NCBI RefSeq assembly: GCF_050436995.1
Contig: NC_134771.1
Coordinates: 5,931,501-5,995,500, forward strand
DNA: 64,000 nucleotides
From: Anticarsia gemmatalis
Taxonomy: Eukaryota; Arthropoda; Insecta; Lepidoptera; Erebidae
Direction: 5' to 3'
The notes below the pieces were generated by a model, which was not told the origin of the DNA, did not search any database, and saw only the letters and a list, made by a program, of their open reading frames with translations. Both the position numbers and the translations under genes were made by a program. Shown piece by piece: positions 1 to 11,289 of this stretch; position 1 is the stretch's first letter, and each line of letters opens with the position of its first letter.

Positions 1-300
1 CCCACAGATAGATTACCGATGAGCGCTACTGGTTATGGCTTCTCGGGGTTATAGCGATACATAGTTATAGTATTTGAAATATAATATAAATGTAATTTTT
101 ATTTCCGTACCAGTGACCCCGGCCGGAGCAAGATTACGTTATCAGGCTGTTATCAATGAGCGAAGGCCACCTCTTATCAGTCACAATACTGACTGTAACA
201 CTGTATTATCAAACTATTATTATATAGAAATTTAGAAGTTATGTATATTTATATAGTAATAAATTCATTCATAGTTTAGTTTAACTGCACGTTTTTACAG

Positions 301-391
301 GCGCCCATAGCCAGTTGCGCTCACCGCTCGGTAAACGATCTGTGGGTTAAGCAACCGTCGGCGCGGTCATTCTATAGATCGGTGACCGCAT
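301..391 (+). repeat. 5S-derived SINE (SINE-5S1), truncated
   Basis: This has the head of the SINE-5S1 family: GCGCCCATAGCC, GGTTAAGCAAC and GGTGACCGC. The latter two match 5S rRNA internal promoter boxes A and C. It is cut off at about 391, where a Helitron end begins directly. Confidence 0.75.
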
Positions 392-472
392 TCGGCCATC
401 TATTTTTTATACACCTGAGTGACACTATTTTTTTAATTTATATGGCAAAACATCGTTTGCCGGTTCAGCTAG
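391..472 (+). mobile_element. Helitron H3 3' end
   Basis: This matches the last 80 bases of two longer copies (ending at 10226 and 30363): TCGGCCA...ACATCGTTTGCCGGTTCAGCTAG, followed by T. The CTAG-T terminus is the usual Helitron 3' end. It is fused to the 5S SINE fragment on its left. Confidence 0.65.
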
Positions 473-604
473 TATACATATATATTTTCACATTACGTAG
501 GTATATTTTCTCAAAAATAAAATTGCAACTGCTTTAGAAAATTAGGTCGAGCCCAAAAAGGTCCTTTAAAAAGTCTCTTTGACGAAATCGATTGTCGTCT
601 TTAA

Positions 605-662
605 GGCTAAGCCGAAATGAGCACCTACTTCAAGGTATTTTCGGCCACTTTGCGGCTTAGCC
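605..662. repeat. Hairpin with perfect 10-bp stem
   Basis: GGCTAAGCCG at 605-614 pairs perfectly with CGGCTTAGCC at 653-662 across a 38-base loop. The flanking GCCGAAA and TTTTCGGC give an alternative inner stem. No family was recognised. Confidence 0.5.
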
Positions 663-829
663 CGTGGGCTTACGGCTTGATGATACGGTAGATGCGTTTC
701 CAATCTTTTGCCGATTAGATTCTTTTGAGAAGACCTTATGCTGTTGGAAATAAGTGTTGTTTTCGATTGGACATCTTGGCTATGGAGGTAAATAGATTTT
801 AAATATGTTCTTAACTTTACGTCCGTTAT

Positions 830-1250
830 ATCCGAAGGTGTGAGCAGAAATGTACGAAAATATTCGGTTTGCGATTTATAATGTTAGTCCCATGTAATAG
901 GGAGCGAGCCTACTGTCTTTAAAACCTTTTCTTTAGCAAGCTGCCAGCTTCCTGCAAGCTACTTTTGACACAAAATTTCTCAATAGCACGTGTCAATTTC
1001 AAATATAAATGTAACTAAAACATCTGTCTTTTGACAAAATTTCTCAAAATCACATCTGTCTTTGACAATAAGATTATAAACAGCTGTTTCATTGTCAAAA
1101 TGTTGACAATAGACTCAAAAAATTGAAAGCTTGTCTTTGTGTCAAAAATTTTGTTTTGACAAAGACTTTTTTTGAGTTTATGCAATAGTCTAAAGAATTA
1201 GTAAGCTTGTTTTTAAAGCTTGAGATTTCAGCTTACCTTTATAGGAACTA
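830..1250. repeat. TTTGACA-rich degenerate repeat region
   Basis: 876-915 is a reverse-strand scrap of SINE-D (TTAGTCCCATGTAATAGGG). From 960 to 1200, TTGACA/TGTCAA words recur on both strands at short spacing, often with ACAAAATTTCTCAA. This looks like a decayed tandem or inverted element. Confidence 0.45.
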
Positions 1251-1303
1251 GGCGTGATTATATGTATGTGTCATGTGTTATTCTAGCAGTATATACAGAG
1301 GTA

Positions 1304-1529
1304 TCCTACTAATATTATAAATGCGAAAGTTTGTGAGAAGAATGTATGTATGGATGTTTGTTACTCTTTCACGCAAATACTACTGAACCGATTACGATGA
1401 AATTTGGTATATAGGTAGCTAAAGAGCCGGAATAACACATAGGCTACTTTTTTTATCTCGAAGTTCCCGAGGGATCTGGATTTACACGGGAAGGGTTTCC
1501 ACGCGGGCCAAGTCCCGGGTGGCCTCTAG
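1304..1529 (+). mobile_element. Non-autonomous Helitron, family H2
   Basis: It begins TCCTACTAATATTATAAATG and ends CTCTAG followed by T. Inside is the typical ACGCAAATACTACTGAACCG and AACACATAGGCTAC text seen again at 7207, 10232 and 11290. There is no ORF. This is the most complete H2 copy in the window. Confidence 0.75.
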
Positions 1530-2062
1530 TATGAAATACAAGCAGGTTTTATACTATAGATCCATATATTTTCGTAAAATCGAACTTCAAAAAATTTTAA
1601 AGGGCATGAGAATTACTACAAATTGATAAAATTATTCAAAAAATATCATATATCATTTATGGATGTGAATGAAGTAAAACAAGTTTGTAGAGACTTTATT
1701 CTCAAAGAGTCATGATTTTACGTATTTAAAAATATCACCCTAACAGGCTAAAATAATAATAATTTGGCAAACCCTCGGATTCCGTTAGACTGTATTGTTA
1801 AATCACAATGAAACTGGCAGCTGTACCGTTCATTGTTGTATTTAATAATAGCAGGCAAAGCTGGGGCCAAAAGTAGTTGCATTGATTCGCACTTCTAGTG
1901 CCTTGTATTGACAATTTTAAAAGCGTTTTTGAAATGTTAAAATTATTTTAAAATGAAGAATAAAAACGAGTATTTTAAAATTTAAGATCAAAACTATATT
2001 TATTGAATAGTAAAGTATGTGATTGTTTCACGAAGATTCGGGTTCTATTCCCAAGTACATTA

Positions 2063-2192
2063 TTACATTTATTAAGGGCATGCAAAGTCCCCAATCCGCA
2101 CTTGGCCAACGTGGTGGACTCGAGGCATAATCCCTAAGATATAAGTACATAAGACCCATAAGACCCTTGCCCTGCAGTAGGACATTAATGGG
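2063..2192 (+). repeat. SINE-A 3' part
   Basis: This is the 3' half of the tRNA-headed SINE-A family: GCATGCAAAGTCCCC, CTTGGCCAACGTGGTGGACTC, CTTGCCCTGCAG and ACATTAATGGG. A second fragment follows immediately. Confidence 0.75.
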
Positions 2193-2200
2193 AAAAAAAA

Positions 2201-2386
2201 TGTGTGAATTAGAAATAATTATCACGTGCTTCAACGGTGAAGGGAAACATCGTGATGAAACCTTGCTCTCCTTATGTGTTTAATACATTTTCTTGAGGGC
2301 ATGCAAAGTCCCCATTTGAATAGCAACCTCTCCCTCGTTTAAGAAGAGACCCTTGCCAAGTAGTGAGGAAGTAAAGGGAAAAAAAA
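2201..2386 (+). repeat. SINE-A body, second tandem fragment
   Basis: It starts in the middle of SINE-A (TTAGAAATAATTATCAC, GGTGAAGGGAAACATCGTGA) and runs through GCATGCAAAGTCCCC to GACCCTTGCC. The sequence is degraded near the 3' end. Confidence 0.7.
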
Positions 2387-2576
2387 CATTGGTAGTTTTT
2401 GCCTGAACAAGTATTATACATTCCCGCAATCCACTTAATATGGTTTAAATATTGTACTTGTATTAATAATTCTTTTAATACTTCAGTTATTCAATTACAC
2501 TCCATTTATCCTGCTGCCAACTGATTATTATATAAGGAAAACTATTGTGCCACTTAATAATGTAAAAAATACAGAA

Positions 2577-2745
2577 ATATTTGCCTTAGGCCTTTATACC
2601 AACTACGTTGGAGTCGGCTTCCAGTCTCACCGGATGCAGCTGAATACCAGTGTTTTACATGAAGCGACTGCCTATCTGACCTCCACAACACAGTTACCTG
2701 GGTTATAACACGATACCACTTGGTAAGACTGGCTGTCAGACTTAA
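2577..2745 (-). repeat. Retroelement 3' tail repeat T1
   Basis: This contains GGAGTCGGCTTCCAGTCTCA, CAGTTACCTGGGTTATAACA and GGTAAGACTGG. The same block recurs at 28075, 41467 and 53898, and in reverse as the tail of the 5S-headed element at 32011. It is read as the 3' tail shared by a SINE and its partner LINE. Confidence 0.65.
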
Positions 2746-3007
2746 AATCAGCATTTATAAAACTTTTCCGTTACTGACTGACTGATGGACAACTCACAGC
2801 CGAAACTACTGAGCGTAGAAAGTTGAAATTTGGTATGACGATTTCTTAGGAAGTGTAGAGGAGCACTAAGAGAGGATTTTTGGAAATTTCCTTCTGAAGA
2901 GGGTAATAAAGGGGAATAACTTTTATATGAAAGGTTAGTAAGAAAAGTTGCTAAAACATGAAAACTAAAGTTCATATGGGCACTATGGTTGCTAGTTAAA
3001 CTACTAA

Positions 3008-3118
3008 CTCCCGGTTTCTGAGGTACATTAAGCGGTAGTTTATCTATTCAATAGCGCTTAAACTCATATAAAATCTTGAATAGATAAACTACCGCTAAAT
3101 GTACTCAGAAACCGGACA
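3008..3118. mobile_element. Foldback MITE P, copy A
   Basis: The two arms read GGTTTCTGAGGTACATT...GGTAGTTTATCTATTCAA and its reverse complement, almost end to end. It is flanked by TAA at 3005-3007 and 3119-3121. The 3-base T-N-A duplication fits a PIF/Harbinger-type MITE. Confidence 0.7.
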
Positions 3119-4274
3119 TAAGTTATTTAATTATTCATTTTCACAAACACTAGGCATCCTAAAAAGTATTATTCTTATATCCCGTAACGAAATATCAATG
3201 TCATGTGCTTCAAGCGTTAGAGCGCCATTAGCCCCAACATTGAGGTCAATTGCTGTTTGCCCATTCGGCTCGTTACCGTCCGCCATGTTTGAAATAATTT
3301 GGAAATGGAACGCGTTTCGGCGGGAACGTACGCTATTGGTTGCTTGTTTTTTTTTCTTTATATGGCTGATTAGGTTATTGTGATTTAGGTGGCCAGTTGA
3401 CTGTGTGAAACCTTTTTTTTAGATATGTGTAGTCATTGCAAAAGTCCCGGTTATCATATTAATAGATTTTGATATTATATTCGTTTGATTATGTTAAAAA
3501 TGTAGGGCGGTTAATATTCCCCTTATCTCGAGGACATCCTGTATCTATCTGTTAGCGATGGGACTTCCCGTTCCGTGTATTATATATATGAAATTGTAAG
3601 TAACAAAAAATGTATATGGATATTTTAATACATATTTCTTTGCTATTGCTTTACAGGAACGATGACTTCAAATTTCTATCTTCAATTGAATTGTGATAAA
3701 AATTGTCGTAGTTTTTTCAATGAGTATTACTCAGAAACTACTGAACTTATTCTAATAAAACTAACTGTATATAAAAGTCTATAATTTCAGCTATATGACA
3801 ATATAAGTTTCGTTAAAATCGGTTTTTAAAAAACGGAGAAAAATACATTTTTCTGCAACCACTCCACAAATATAACCTAGTACAATAATGTACTTAACCG
3901 TTGAACATAATTTACACTATTCTAGTCATATTTTGTTCCTATTTTTATCCTAACAAACAATTTTAAATCATTTTCCTTTCAAATAAAGCTTAAAACTCAG
4001 TTTTCCAGTAATATTACGATATAAAATGCAAAAGCCTGTTCAGTTTTGACATGCGTTTCAGAAATTCTGAGCCGCTAGCAAACGGGCAGTTTTCCGTAGA
4101 TTTAGTGTCAAACATTTTGCTACTGCACGACTTGTGTGTAGAATAAAGAAATATTATTCAATTTTATTATTTTATGACCTGGATTTTACCTTGGTTTTAG
4201 TAAAATAACGTTACAGTCTAAAATGACAATGCATGTCTGCAAAGAGGTGTATTAAATACAGCCAGGTTTCGCCA

Positions 4275-4450
4275 TTAATAATGTTAGTCCCATGTAATAG
4301 GGACGAGCCTATTGTCTTATACCAGGCACGTTAGTTACCTGACTCTGGACTACTAGTGAAAATATTATGTAAATTAGAAAAAGAGCAATAGCACTTTGTC
4401 CAACTTGGAAATGAAACCCGGGACCGCTCTGAGACGGTCGGGTACATATA
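4275..4450 (-). repeat. SINE-D copy, reverse
   Basis: Reverse strand of a tRNA-like SINE whose body reads TTAGTCCCATGTAATAGGG, then ACGTTAGTTACC, then AAACCCGGGACC (a degraded B box). The head near 4440 is damaged. Confidence 0.6.
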
Positions 4451-4455
4451 TGATA

Positions 4456-4535
4456 ATAGTTAAGAATTAACACATAGGATACTTTTTACTTAAGAAATCT
4501 TTTCGTGCAGACGAAGTCGCGAGCAAAAATCTAAT
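4456..4535 (+). repeat. Helitron H2 3' remnant
   Basis: TTAACACATAGGATACTTTT and GACGAAGTCGCGAGC match the inner 3' part of H2. No clean CTAG end remains. Confidence 0.45.
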
Positions 4536-4900
4536 ACGTTATAAACATACAACGTGCAAGTCTAAAAGTATTTTTTCTTCTAATACTCGTACCTACATTA
4601 ACTAGGGTTGAAAAAGATAGCCACCATATTCCCCTTCCTCAAAATCAACCAATTTATTTTCCCAATATCTAATCTTTAAATCGAAGTTTTAATCCCAATT
4701 TAAGCTACAAAAGCCCGCCAAAACACACATCTGACATTGAAATATCCGCCATCTTGAAATATCTTTTTTTTTAAACCGTCTGAAGCAAAGATCTTAGATC
4801 TCAATCTTACTTGCTGCAATTGACGTTGGACAAATAACTCTAATAGCTGGTCAGCCATATTGGTTTTTGTACTTTTTAAAGCTTTAGTAACAATTTATTT

Positions 4901-5300
4901 GGTAGTTGACTGGGATAACGAAAAATTATTAAACGATGGCGAATAAAAAGAGTGGCCAGGAGTTTCTTGTTTTCTTCTCATCGGCCCTACCTTCCGAACT
5001 GGCGGTAAATTCACTCTCTGTATCATTGACTATCATAAGTGTCAGCATTTTACCTATCTGAATAACTGATTTGATTTTGATTTCAAAACTCGTACTCGTA
5101 AAAGGTTCATCTAAAATGTTCACACTATGTAGCTTTTTTGGTAAATAATGTTGAAATTGTAATTATTACAGACTGAAACATTTTATTAGACACTCATTTG
5201 ATTCGAAAATATGACATAGTGACGTCACTTTGTCGTATTACTATACTGTAATGTGTTTTTGACATTTCATAAAGAGTAGCTGATTTGACTGGTAACTACC
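4901..5300. mobile_element. Short DNA transposon with GGTAGTT ends, interrupted
   Basis: It starts GGTAGTTGACTGG and ends CCAGTCAA-type sequence to AACTACC (7-base TIR GGTAGTT). A second copy, in reverse, lies at about 46024-46276. Aligning the two by eye shows that this one carries an extra insert of about 155 bases. Confidence 0.6.
4935..5089 (+). repeat. LINE 3' tail (CR1-like), inserted
   Basis: AAAGAGTGGCCAGGAGTTTC, CCTTCCGAACTGGCGGTA, ATCATAAGTGTCA and the tail TTTGATTTTGATTTC match a common lepidopteran non-LTR retrotransposon 3' end. The insert is flanked by AAAC on both sides (4931-4934 and 5086-5089) and is absent from the sister copy near 46220. Confidence 0.6.
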
Positions 5301-5309
5301 GTATTGTTT

Positions 5310-5655
5310 TTCAGGCCAGTTGTTTTGAAGTTATATTAATACTTTTTAAGAAGGCTTAGGTTCCCAAAATGGCGATTTTGGTCAAGTTTACAAATGTTTT
5401 AGTTGAGTAACTTTGTTATTTGCTTTAGGTATATATAGGTCTGTTTTGTATATTTAGTTTTTATTTAAATAAGTATTGGTTAGTTAATCAGGTGGAATTG
5501 GAAAGTGTGTTCATAGATTTGCTGTTAATTTATCTATTGGATAAGATATCTGATACTTATCCATGACCTGTGTAAACTTTAGCTAATTTCGTTTTAAGGA
5601 TAGGCATTCGGCATGTAGCTAAAGTATTTAATTATATTATATGACTCTTAGTATT
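5310..5655. other. Unique A+T-rich sequence
   Basis: No gene, RNA or repeat was recognised here beyond short A/T runs. Confidence 0.4.
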
Positions 5656-5659
5656 GTAA

Positions 5660-5870
5660 CACAGCTGGGTACAGGTCTTCTCCTAAAATGAGAGAGATCT
5701 TAGGCCTTAACTCTACCATGCTGACCAAGTGTAAACCATACATATAGAAATATTGTAATATAAATAAAAAAGACCAATACTACTTTGCCTAACCGGGGAC
5801 TCAAACCCGAGACCTCATAGTCCACAGTCGGATACACTACCAACCGTGCCACAGAGCTTTCTTAAACATA
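5660..5870 (-). repeat. SINE-A scrap followed by SINE-D head, both reverse
   Basis: 5660-5735 is the reverse SINE-A 3' end (GCTGGGTACAGGTCTTCTCC, TAGGCCTTAACTC). 5760-5870 is a reverse SINE-D head with B-box complement GGGACTCAAACCC and A-box complement near 5845-5860. Confidence 0.65.
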
Positions 5871-7205
5871 GCAAATCAGAATTATTTCTTTATAAATGCG
5901 GTATACGTCTACAAAACCCGGTGCCTGCCATTTGAACCCAACATCCGTTGTTTTAAACGAGCTAACAAAAAATAATTACATTCGATAACATTTAGCATAT
6001 TTTAACAATATACTTTTTCGATTGGACTTCCATGAATTCGTTTTCAAAGCAACCTATATCCGTCTGTGATGTCTGCAACAACAAAAATACAAATATCTCC
6101 GTTTTTACTTTTCAAAATTTGGTGATATTAATACCAAATTGTAGATTACAAAATAACCTTTCTAACTGTACTAATCTTATCAAAATCGGTTCAGTAGTTT
6201 CTGAGTAATACTCGATCAAATATCGGTCAGTTTTTTGCTGTTACAAAAAAGTTGTTGTATTAGTTCCACGGGAAGTACTTTTGATAAGCGATAGGAAGGG
6301 CTGACCTCGTGATAAGGGGAATTTTGAATTCAATATTCATCGGTCGGTAAACGATTAAGCAAGCAACCTTGGATAAGGTTGGGAAATAGATGGGTGTGGT
6401 GTATGAAATGATATTTGAAAATTTGAACGACTTCGTCATGTTTTTCTGTTTTTGTGACTTTTCATACTGAAATATGAAATTTATTTAATTCTTATACGTT
6501 ACAATTGTGCGAGAAATACATAAATTAATAGCTTTATCGGGTATATTAGTACTGTGTGACTTTCGTAATATTCTGTGTTTGTACACGACCCCAAGGCACA
6601 GGAATACACAATAGCACGGTAGATTATTCAAAAAAGATTCTTACAACTTTTCAAGACTGACAAAACTGGACAAAAAATAAATAACTTAAGTTCTGCATTA
6701 GTATTCTACCACTTTCATGAACCGTTTTGATATACAAATACAAGTCAAACTACAATTGCAGATTTGAGAACCTGAAACATCTCTTGCATATTCCTTTCAT
6801 TAAAATATCACTGAAAAATAGCCTAGAATGTTCTCCAACTACTTGACCTATCCACAATGGCTGTTCAACGGCAAAAAGTCCACAACAAACATTGCCAGCT
6901 CAAAAAACTCTTCATAATTACCAACGTCCTTAAATTTGCTTTGTAAAAAACCTTAAAAAAATAAATAAAGGCTACGACAAAGCGCGATCATATCGTGAAA
7001 CGACCCTTTTAATTAAAAAAAAAACTCTAATTTTAAAAATGGAATGCCGTATTTTTGAATGTGTTCTTTTAAGATTCTATTGTTCGGTTTTTAAAAGTAA
7101 GTAATTGCTTGGTTATGCTTTAGTTAATGATGACGTCTGCGTTTGAATTTGGAATGGGGTATTCGTTTGTTTTAAATGTTGTGTTCGCTTTTTGAATTTG
7201 AAATT
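5870..7205. other. Unique A+T-rich sequence, no gene seen
   Basis: No coding signal was seen. 6110-6240 has the CTACTGAACCG-like wording of old Helitron sequence (ATCGGTTCAGTAGTTTCTGA in reverse). 6690-7060 is low-complexity A/T. Confidence 0.4.
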
Positions 7206-7206
7206 T

Positions 7207-7383
7207 TACTAATGTTATTAATGCGAAAGATTGGGAGGATGCATGTATGTATGTTTGTTACTTTTTGACGCCAAAACTACTGAATATATTTTCATGAAAT
7301 TTGATACACATATAGTTTATAACTTGGACTAATGCATAGGATACTTTTTAACCCGAAAAGGCTGTTTGTATGGGCAGAAACTA
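7207..7383 (+). mobile_element. Helitron H2, degraded
   Basis: AATGTTATTAATGCGAAAG, CAAAACTACTGAATATATTT and CTAATGCATAGGATACTTTT follow the H2 order. It ends GAAACTAG-T at 7383. Confidence 0.6.
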
Positions 7384-7728
7384 GTTACCTAAATGACACT
7401 TATCATACTTTCAAATTTAAATATAAAGTGTATAAAGTAAAAATGACTAATAGAGAAATATTAATAACTAAAGTAAATAAATCACAACAAGCTGTTACAA
7501 AACTAATAAACTTAAAATGAATTAACTAAGAAATAGAGATTATCACTCAACGACAAGAAACCCGTCAGTCCGTACAAATTACTTTTACCCCTAAAACGGG
7601 GTAAATTAAAAACACCCAGCCCTTTTTTTAATGAGGTACGAATACAATATTCTATTGGTTTGAAAGGCCTATTTTGGAAATTACTAACAAACACTTATTA
7701 ATGCATTATACAAAACTAAATAAAGACG

Positions 7729-7905
7729 AATGAATTGAGAACCCCCTCCTTTTTTGAAGTCGGTTAGTAACTCAAATTTTATTTTTAATTCAATCCAAAT
7801 CATTGAAATGAGATAATACTATCCTAAGTTATACTAGTGGTAGATTCAGTAATTGTAACGACTATCATAAGTGTCAACATTTGATGCAATAAATGATTTG
7901 ATTTT
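7729..7905 (+). repeat. LINE tail fragments
   Basis: 7729-7770 (GAATTGAGAACCCCCTCC, GAAGTCGGTTAG) is a common retroelement tail that also occurs at 55557. 7855-7905 (ACTATCATAAGTGTCAACAT...GATTTTGA) is the CR1-like tail seen at 5030 and 43075. Confidence 0.5.
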
Positions 7906-7909
7906 GACT

Positions 7910-9620
7910 AAAACGGGATCTCGGTGTGACTAAAAATAACAATTCAGAAATAGAAATTCGAAATTTAGATCATTTAAATTCGAAAATCAAAGTTTATCGA
8001 AATAGGACACCGAAACTAAGAATATAAACTTATTTAAAGAATAGAAATTCTAAATTTAGACACGACTATCTTAAAATAAACTAATTAAGAACATGTTAGT
8101 AATTTAAATTGACATTATTCAAGTAAACATTAGTCTATGCATTGACCGAAAAAGAATACCAAAATAAAAAAAAAATCTCCGTATAAAAAAAACATAAAAT
8201 TCGAAATTCAAAACCTAACCATCATCAAACAAACTCCAAAACCCAATTCGAAATTCAAACGCGACCATAGACTACAGAAATCGAAGTGTAATTTTTTAAA
8301 TACTCGCCGAGGCAACGACGGACGTCCGTGAGTCCAATTTGCAAGCGGATGGAACCAATCCCGCTTGTTTACTGCCAACGACTGTCATGGCGGACTGATA
8401 AAAATGTACATATTATTATTTTGTGTTAGTGATTTGCTTATTCGTGCCGCGATAATATCAGTTTCAAGTCGTTTCGAAGTATTTTTTGTAGAGTTTTTTT
8501 TTTATTTTCAAGATTTTTTTTTGTTTTTTTTAAATGTATTTTTTTTGTTGTTTTATTTTTAAAAAATTGTGTTTAGGTAAAGTGATTTTTGTATTCGATT
8601 TTATGTGAATTAATTTATAGGTTTAGGGCTATAGTTTAATTATATATTGTGTTTAAAAAGTAAAGTGAATTTTAATTAAATTTTTTGTGACCTTTTCGTT
8701 GTGAGACTCAGGTTTGTAAATAGTTTATTTAATAAATATTTTCGTAATAAGTTTATAGAGTAAAATATAAAAAATAATAAAAGAAAATGAGTTCTTTGCT
8801 AGATTGGTACTTATTTTGTTATGAAATGAATAATTACTTACTTGATATTTTTTTTTGTGAAACAAAGACAGCAGTAGCATTCATTAGCTTATTAATAAAA
8901 TCAAGAGAGTAGAGAGATAAAGTATAATTTAAAATTATTTTCTTTACAATCTATTTATAACAATATAAAAAAATCTTTGTATTCCCATTGAGAAACAAAT
9001 CGATCTGTTTCAAAAATGCCCTATTTCAAATAAAAAATTTAATTCATACTAATAATGTTATTATTATAAACTACAACTAAGTAACAAAGCATCTCTCACA
9101 ATATCTATCTAATAAAAAACATCCAAAACAAATAAAAAACACATAATAACCTACTTTACAAAATGGAACATCTTCCATAAGTATTCACACGTCTCCACAC
9201 AAATGGAGCAAATCTATAGGAAATTATCACCCGACGCAATCTCCTCACTTCCTTTACAACCTAACGTATAGAAAAAAACATTATTCAAAACACATTGACA
9301 TAACAATAGTTTTACAAAAATAACTTTCAAAGATTGTATCAAATAACAGGCACACAAGAAACAGCAAAAGAATAAATGAATAAAAAAGAATAAATTCCAA
9401 ATTTGAATGTCAATTCGATTTTTAAAATTGGGTTCGAATTTTAAAGGCGTTTTGAAATTTAAATTTGGAAGAGCGTTGATCAGTTTGTCGTTGACTCAAT
9501 GACAGTTGTCGTTTTGATTTTTTTTGTGCCACCATATTGGTTTGGCAGACATCTTGTTTTTGATGTCAAGGTGATGTCATAAGGGATGCTTGTACATACA
9601 TACTAACTCGCTTGTTATAC
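7910..9620. other. Non-coding sequence with a GC-richer block
   Basis: Mostly A/T-rich. 8300-8400 is a more complex block (GAGGCAACGACGGACGTCC, CAATCCCGCTTG). It is followed by TCAGTTTC at 8458, which resembles an arthropod initiator. Long T runs (8480-8560) give a spurious phenylalanine-rich open frame. No exon can be supported. Confidence 0.35.
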
Positions 9621-9629
9621 GCAAAGGTT

Positions 9630-9700
9630 TAGCAGAGGTGTATGAAATAAGTTTCGCCGCTAACAATGCTGATGAAATAGGGTCTTTAACATGGCTTACT
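9630..9700 (-). repeat. SINE-D fragment, reverse
   Basis: AGGTGTATGAAATAAGTTTC and CGCTAACAATGCTGATG-type text match the SINE-D 3' region. Confidence 0.4.
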
Positions 9701-9785
9701 TAATTTAATAATAATATAGCATGAGTTTTTACTAAAATATTCTAATATCAATTGAGCAATATTTTCCTACGTGTTATTATAATAG

Positions 9786-9865
9786 TTGTGGGAATCGAAC
9801 CCACGACCTTCCGACGCAATGGTAGCGTCGTGGCGACGTTAACCACTGCGCCACGAAAGCAGCCA
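9786..9865 (-). repeat. SINE-C head, reverse
   Basis: On the reverse strand a tRNA-like head reads GTGGCGCAGTGGTTAACG (A box) and GTGGGTTCGATTCCCAC (B box), with GCGACGCTACCATTGCG between. It is a SINE head rather than a tRNA gene, because the same head recurs at 42896, 30530, 47950, 58015 and 60480 with SINE bodies. Confidence 0.65.
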
Positions 9866-10040
9866 GAAACTTATATTAGAAAAATGTCTTATGAGACCTC
9901 ATTTTAGTACATCTTACGTCATTTTCATACTGAAATAATATGCTTACGGCCTTGTAGCACACAATGCAAGCTATGACGTTTTGACCTTTGTCATTCAAAG
10001 TGATTTAAATGTATACTAATAATATATTCTATTTAAAATC

Positions 10041-10226
10041 TAATACATAAAATTCTCGCGTCACAGTTTTTGGTACCGTACTCCTCCGAAACAGCTTGAC
10101 CGATTCTCATGAAATTTTGTGAGCATATTGAGTAGGTCTGAGAATCGGCCAACATCTATTTTTTATACCCCTAAGTAACACTATTTTTTTTATATATGGC
10201 AAGACAACGTTTGCCGGTTCGGCTAG
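10041..10226 (+). mobile_element. Non-autonomous Helitron, family H3
   Basis: It contains TAAAATTCTCGCGTCACAG, GACCGATTCTCATGAAATTT and CATCTATTTTTTATACCCC, and ends GTTCGGCTAG followed by T. It matches 30179-30363 closely. Confidence 0.7.
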
Positions 10227-10231
10227 TATAT

Positions 10232-10385
10232 TATATTATTAATACGAAAGTTTGGGTGTATATTTAGTATTGTATCACGCAAAAACTACTCAATACATTT
10301 TCGTAAAATTTGGTACACAGTTAGTTTATAACATAGATTAATATATAGGACACTTTCTACCCTAAGACATAGTTCTATACGGAGT
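10232..10385 (+). mobile_element. Helitron H2, 3' truncated
   Basis: ATTATTAATACGAAAGTTTG, CGCAAAAACTACTCAATACA and AGATTAATATATAGGACAC follow H2. It sits directly after the H3 copy. Confidence 0.55.
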
Positions 10386-10554
10386 GAATAACGGGTAAAA
10401 AATAATACTAATTGAATTTCTTTCTTTATTTACAGATGAAACTACAGTTTGACCTGAAAACTGAAGATTTGGGGAGATTTGCATGTAAGTATTCCTTACG
10501 ACTTTTTATAATTGCTACCGATACGATATTAAATATGTACGTACATAATAATAT

Positions 10555-10708
10555 TAAAAATGACATAAAATCACGCCATTTTCCCATAGCGGTAGGCAGA
10601 GACCAGAGAACGCCACATGGTACGATCCTTACAAACTTCCTTTGCTTTATTCACATCCATACAGACTGAAAGCCGACTCCAATATAGTTGGAAGAAAGGC
10701 TAGGCTGA
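10555..10708 (+). repeat. Retroelement tail repeat T2 plus T1 end
   Basis: ATAAAATCACGCC, GGTAGGCAGAGACCAGAGAA, GGTACGATCCTTACAAAC and ATTCACATCCATAC define T2, seen again at 18718, 20835, 21425, 22865, 35300 and 36945. It ends with AAGCCGACTCCAATATAGTT, which is T1 in reverse. Confidence 0.6.
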
Positions 10709-11006
10709 TCTATACTAATCTATTCTAACATTATAAAGCAATATTATAAAGCTGAAAAGTTTGTTTGTTTGTTTGAACGCGCTAATCTCAGGAACTACTG
10801 GTTCGATTTGAAAAATTCTTTCAGTGTTAGATAGCCCATTTATCGAGGAAGGCTATAGGCTATATAACATCGCATAGGCATCGCATCGCATATAACACGC
10901 TAGGGCCATTTGGAGCGGAGTAGCAACGAAAAATGTTCCAAAAACGAGGAAAATTTTGACGCATTCTCTCTTATGTGACGCAAGCGAAATTGCGCGGGTC
11001 AGCTAG
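10709..11006 (+). mobile_element. Non-autonomous Helitron, family H1
   Basis: It starts TCTATACTAATC and ends GCGCGGGTCAGCTAG followed by T. The 3' hairpin CGCAA-GCGAAA-TTGCG lies 12 bases before the end. Inner text includes GAACGCGCTAATCTCAGGAA and GATAGCCCATTTATCGAGGA. An internal ATCGCATAGGC stutter marks a small local duplication. Confidence 0.8.
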
Positions 11007-11289
11007 TATAGAATAACTTTGACACAAGTTTAACCACAAACTAAAAGAAAATAAGTACAAAAGCATTAAGGGGTGGTCACACGACAATTTACTTCGTTTA
11101 TTGAACGACAAAATGAGCATTTCCTGTTTTCTGTACTGTCACCGATTGTGAACGATGTCGGCTCACTAGATGGGGTATAAAGCGTGGTTATGATTTAAGT
11201 TGGAATATAATCCTGCTTACGACATGGTCGCTAATTTTGTATTCGAAGTCCTCTTTAAATTAAATAAAGATTTTAAATAAATAAATAAT

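Noticed and set aside
8365..8562. Phenylalanine-rich membrane-like peptide
   Set aside because: It is a translation of long T runs with no initiation or splice context.
9786..9865. tRNA gene on the reverse strand
   Set aside because: The same head recurs with SINE-C bodies at five other places.
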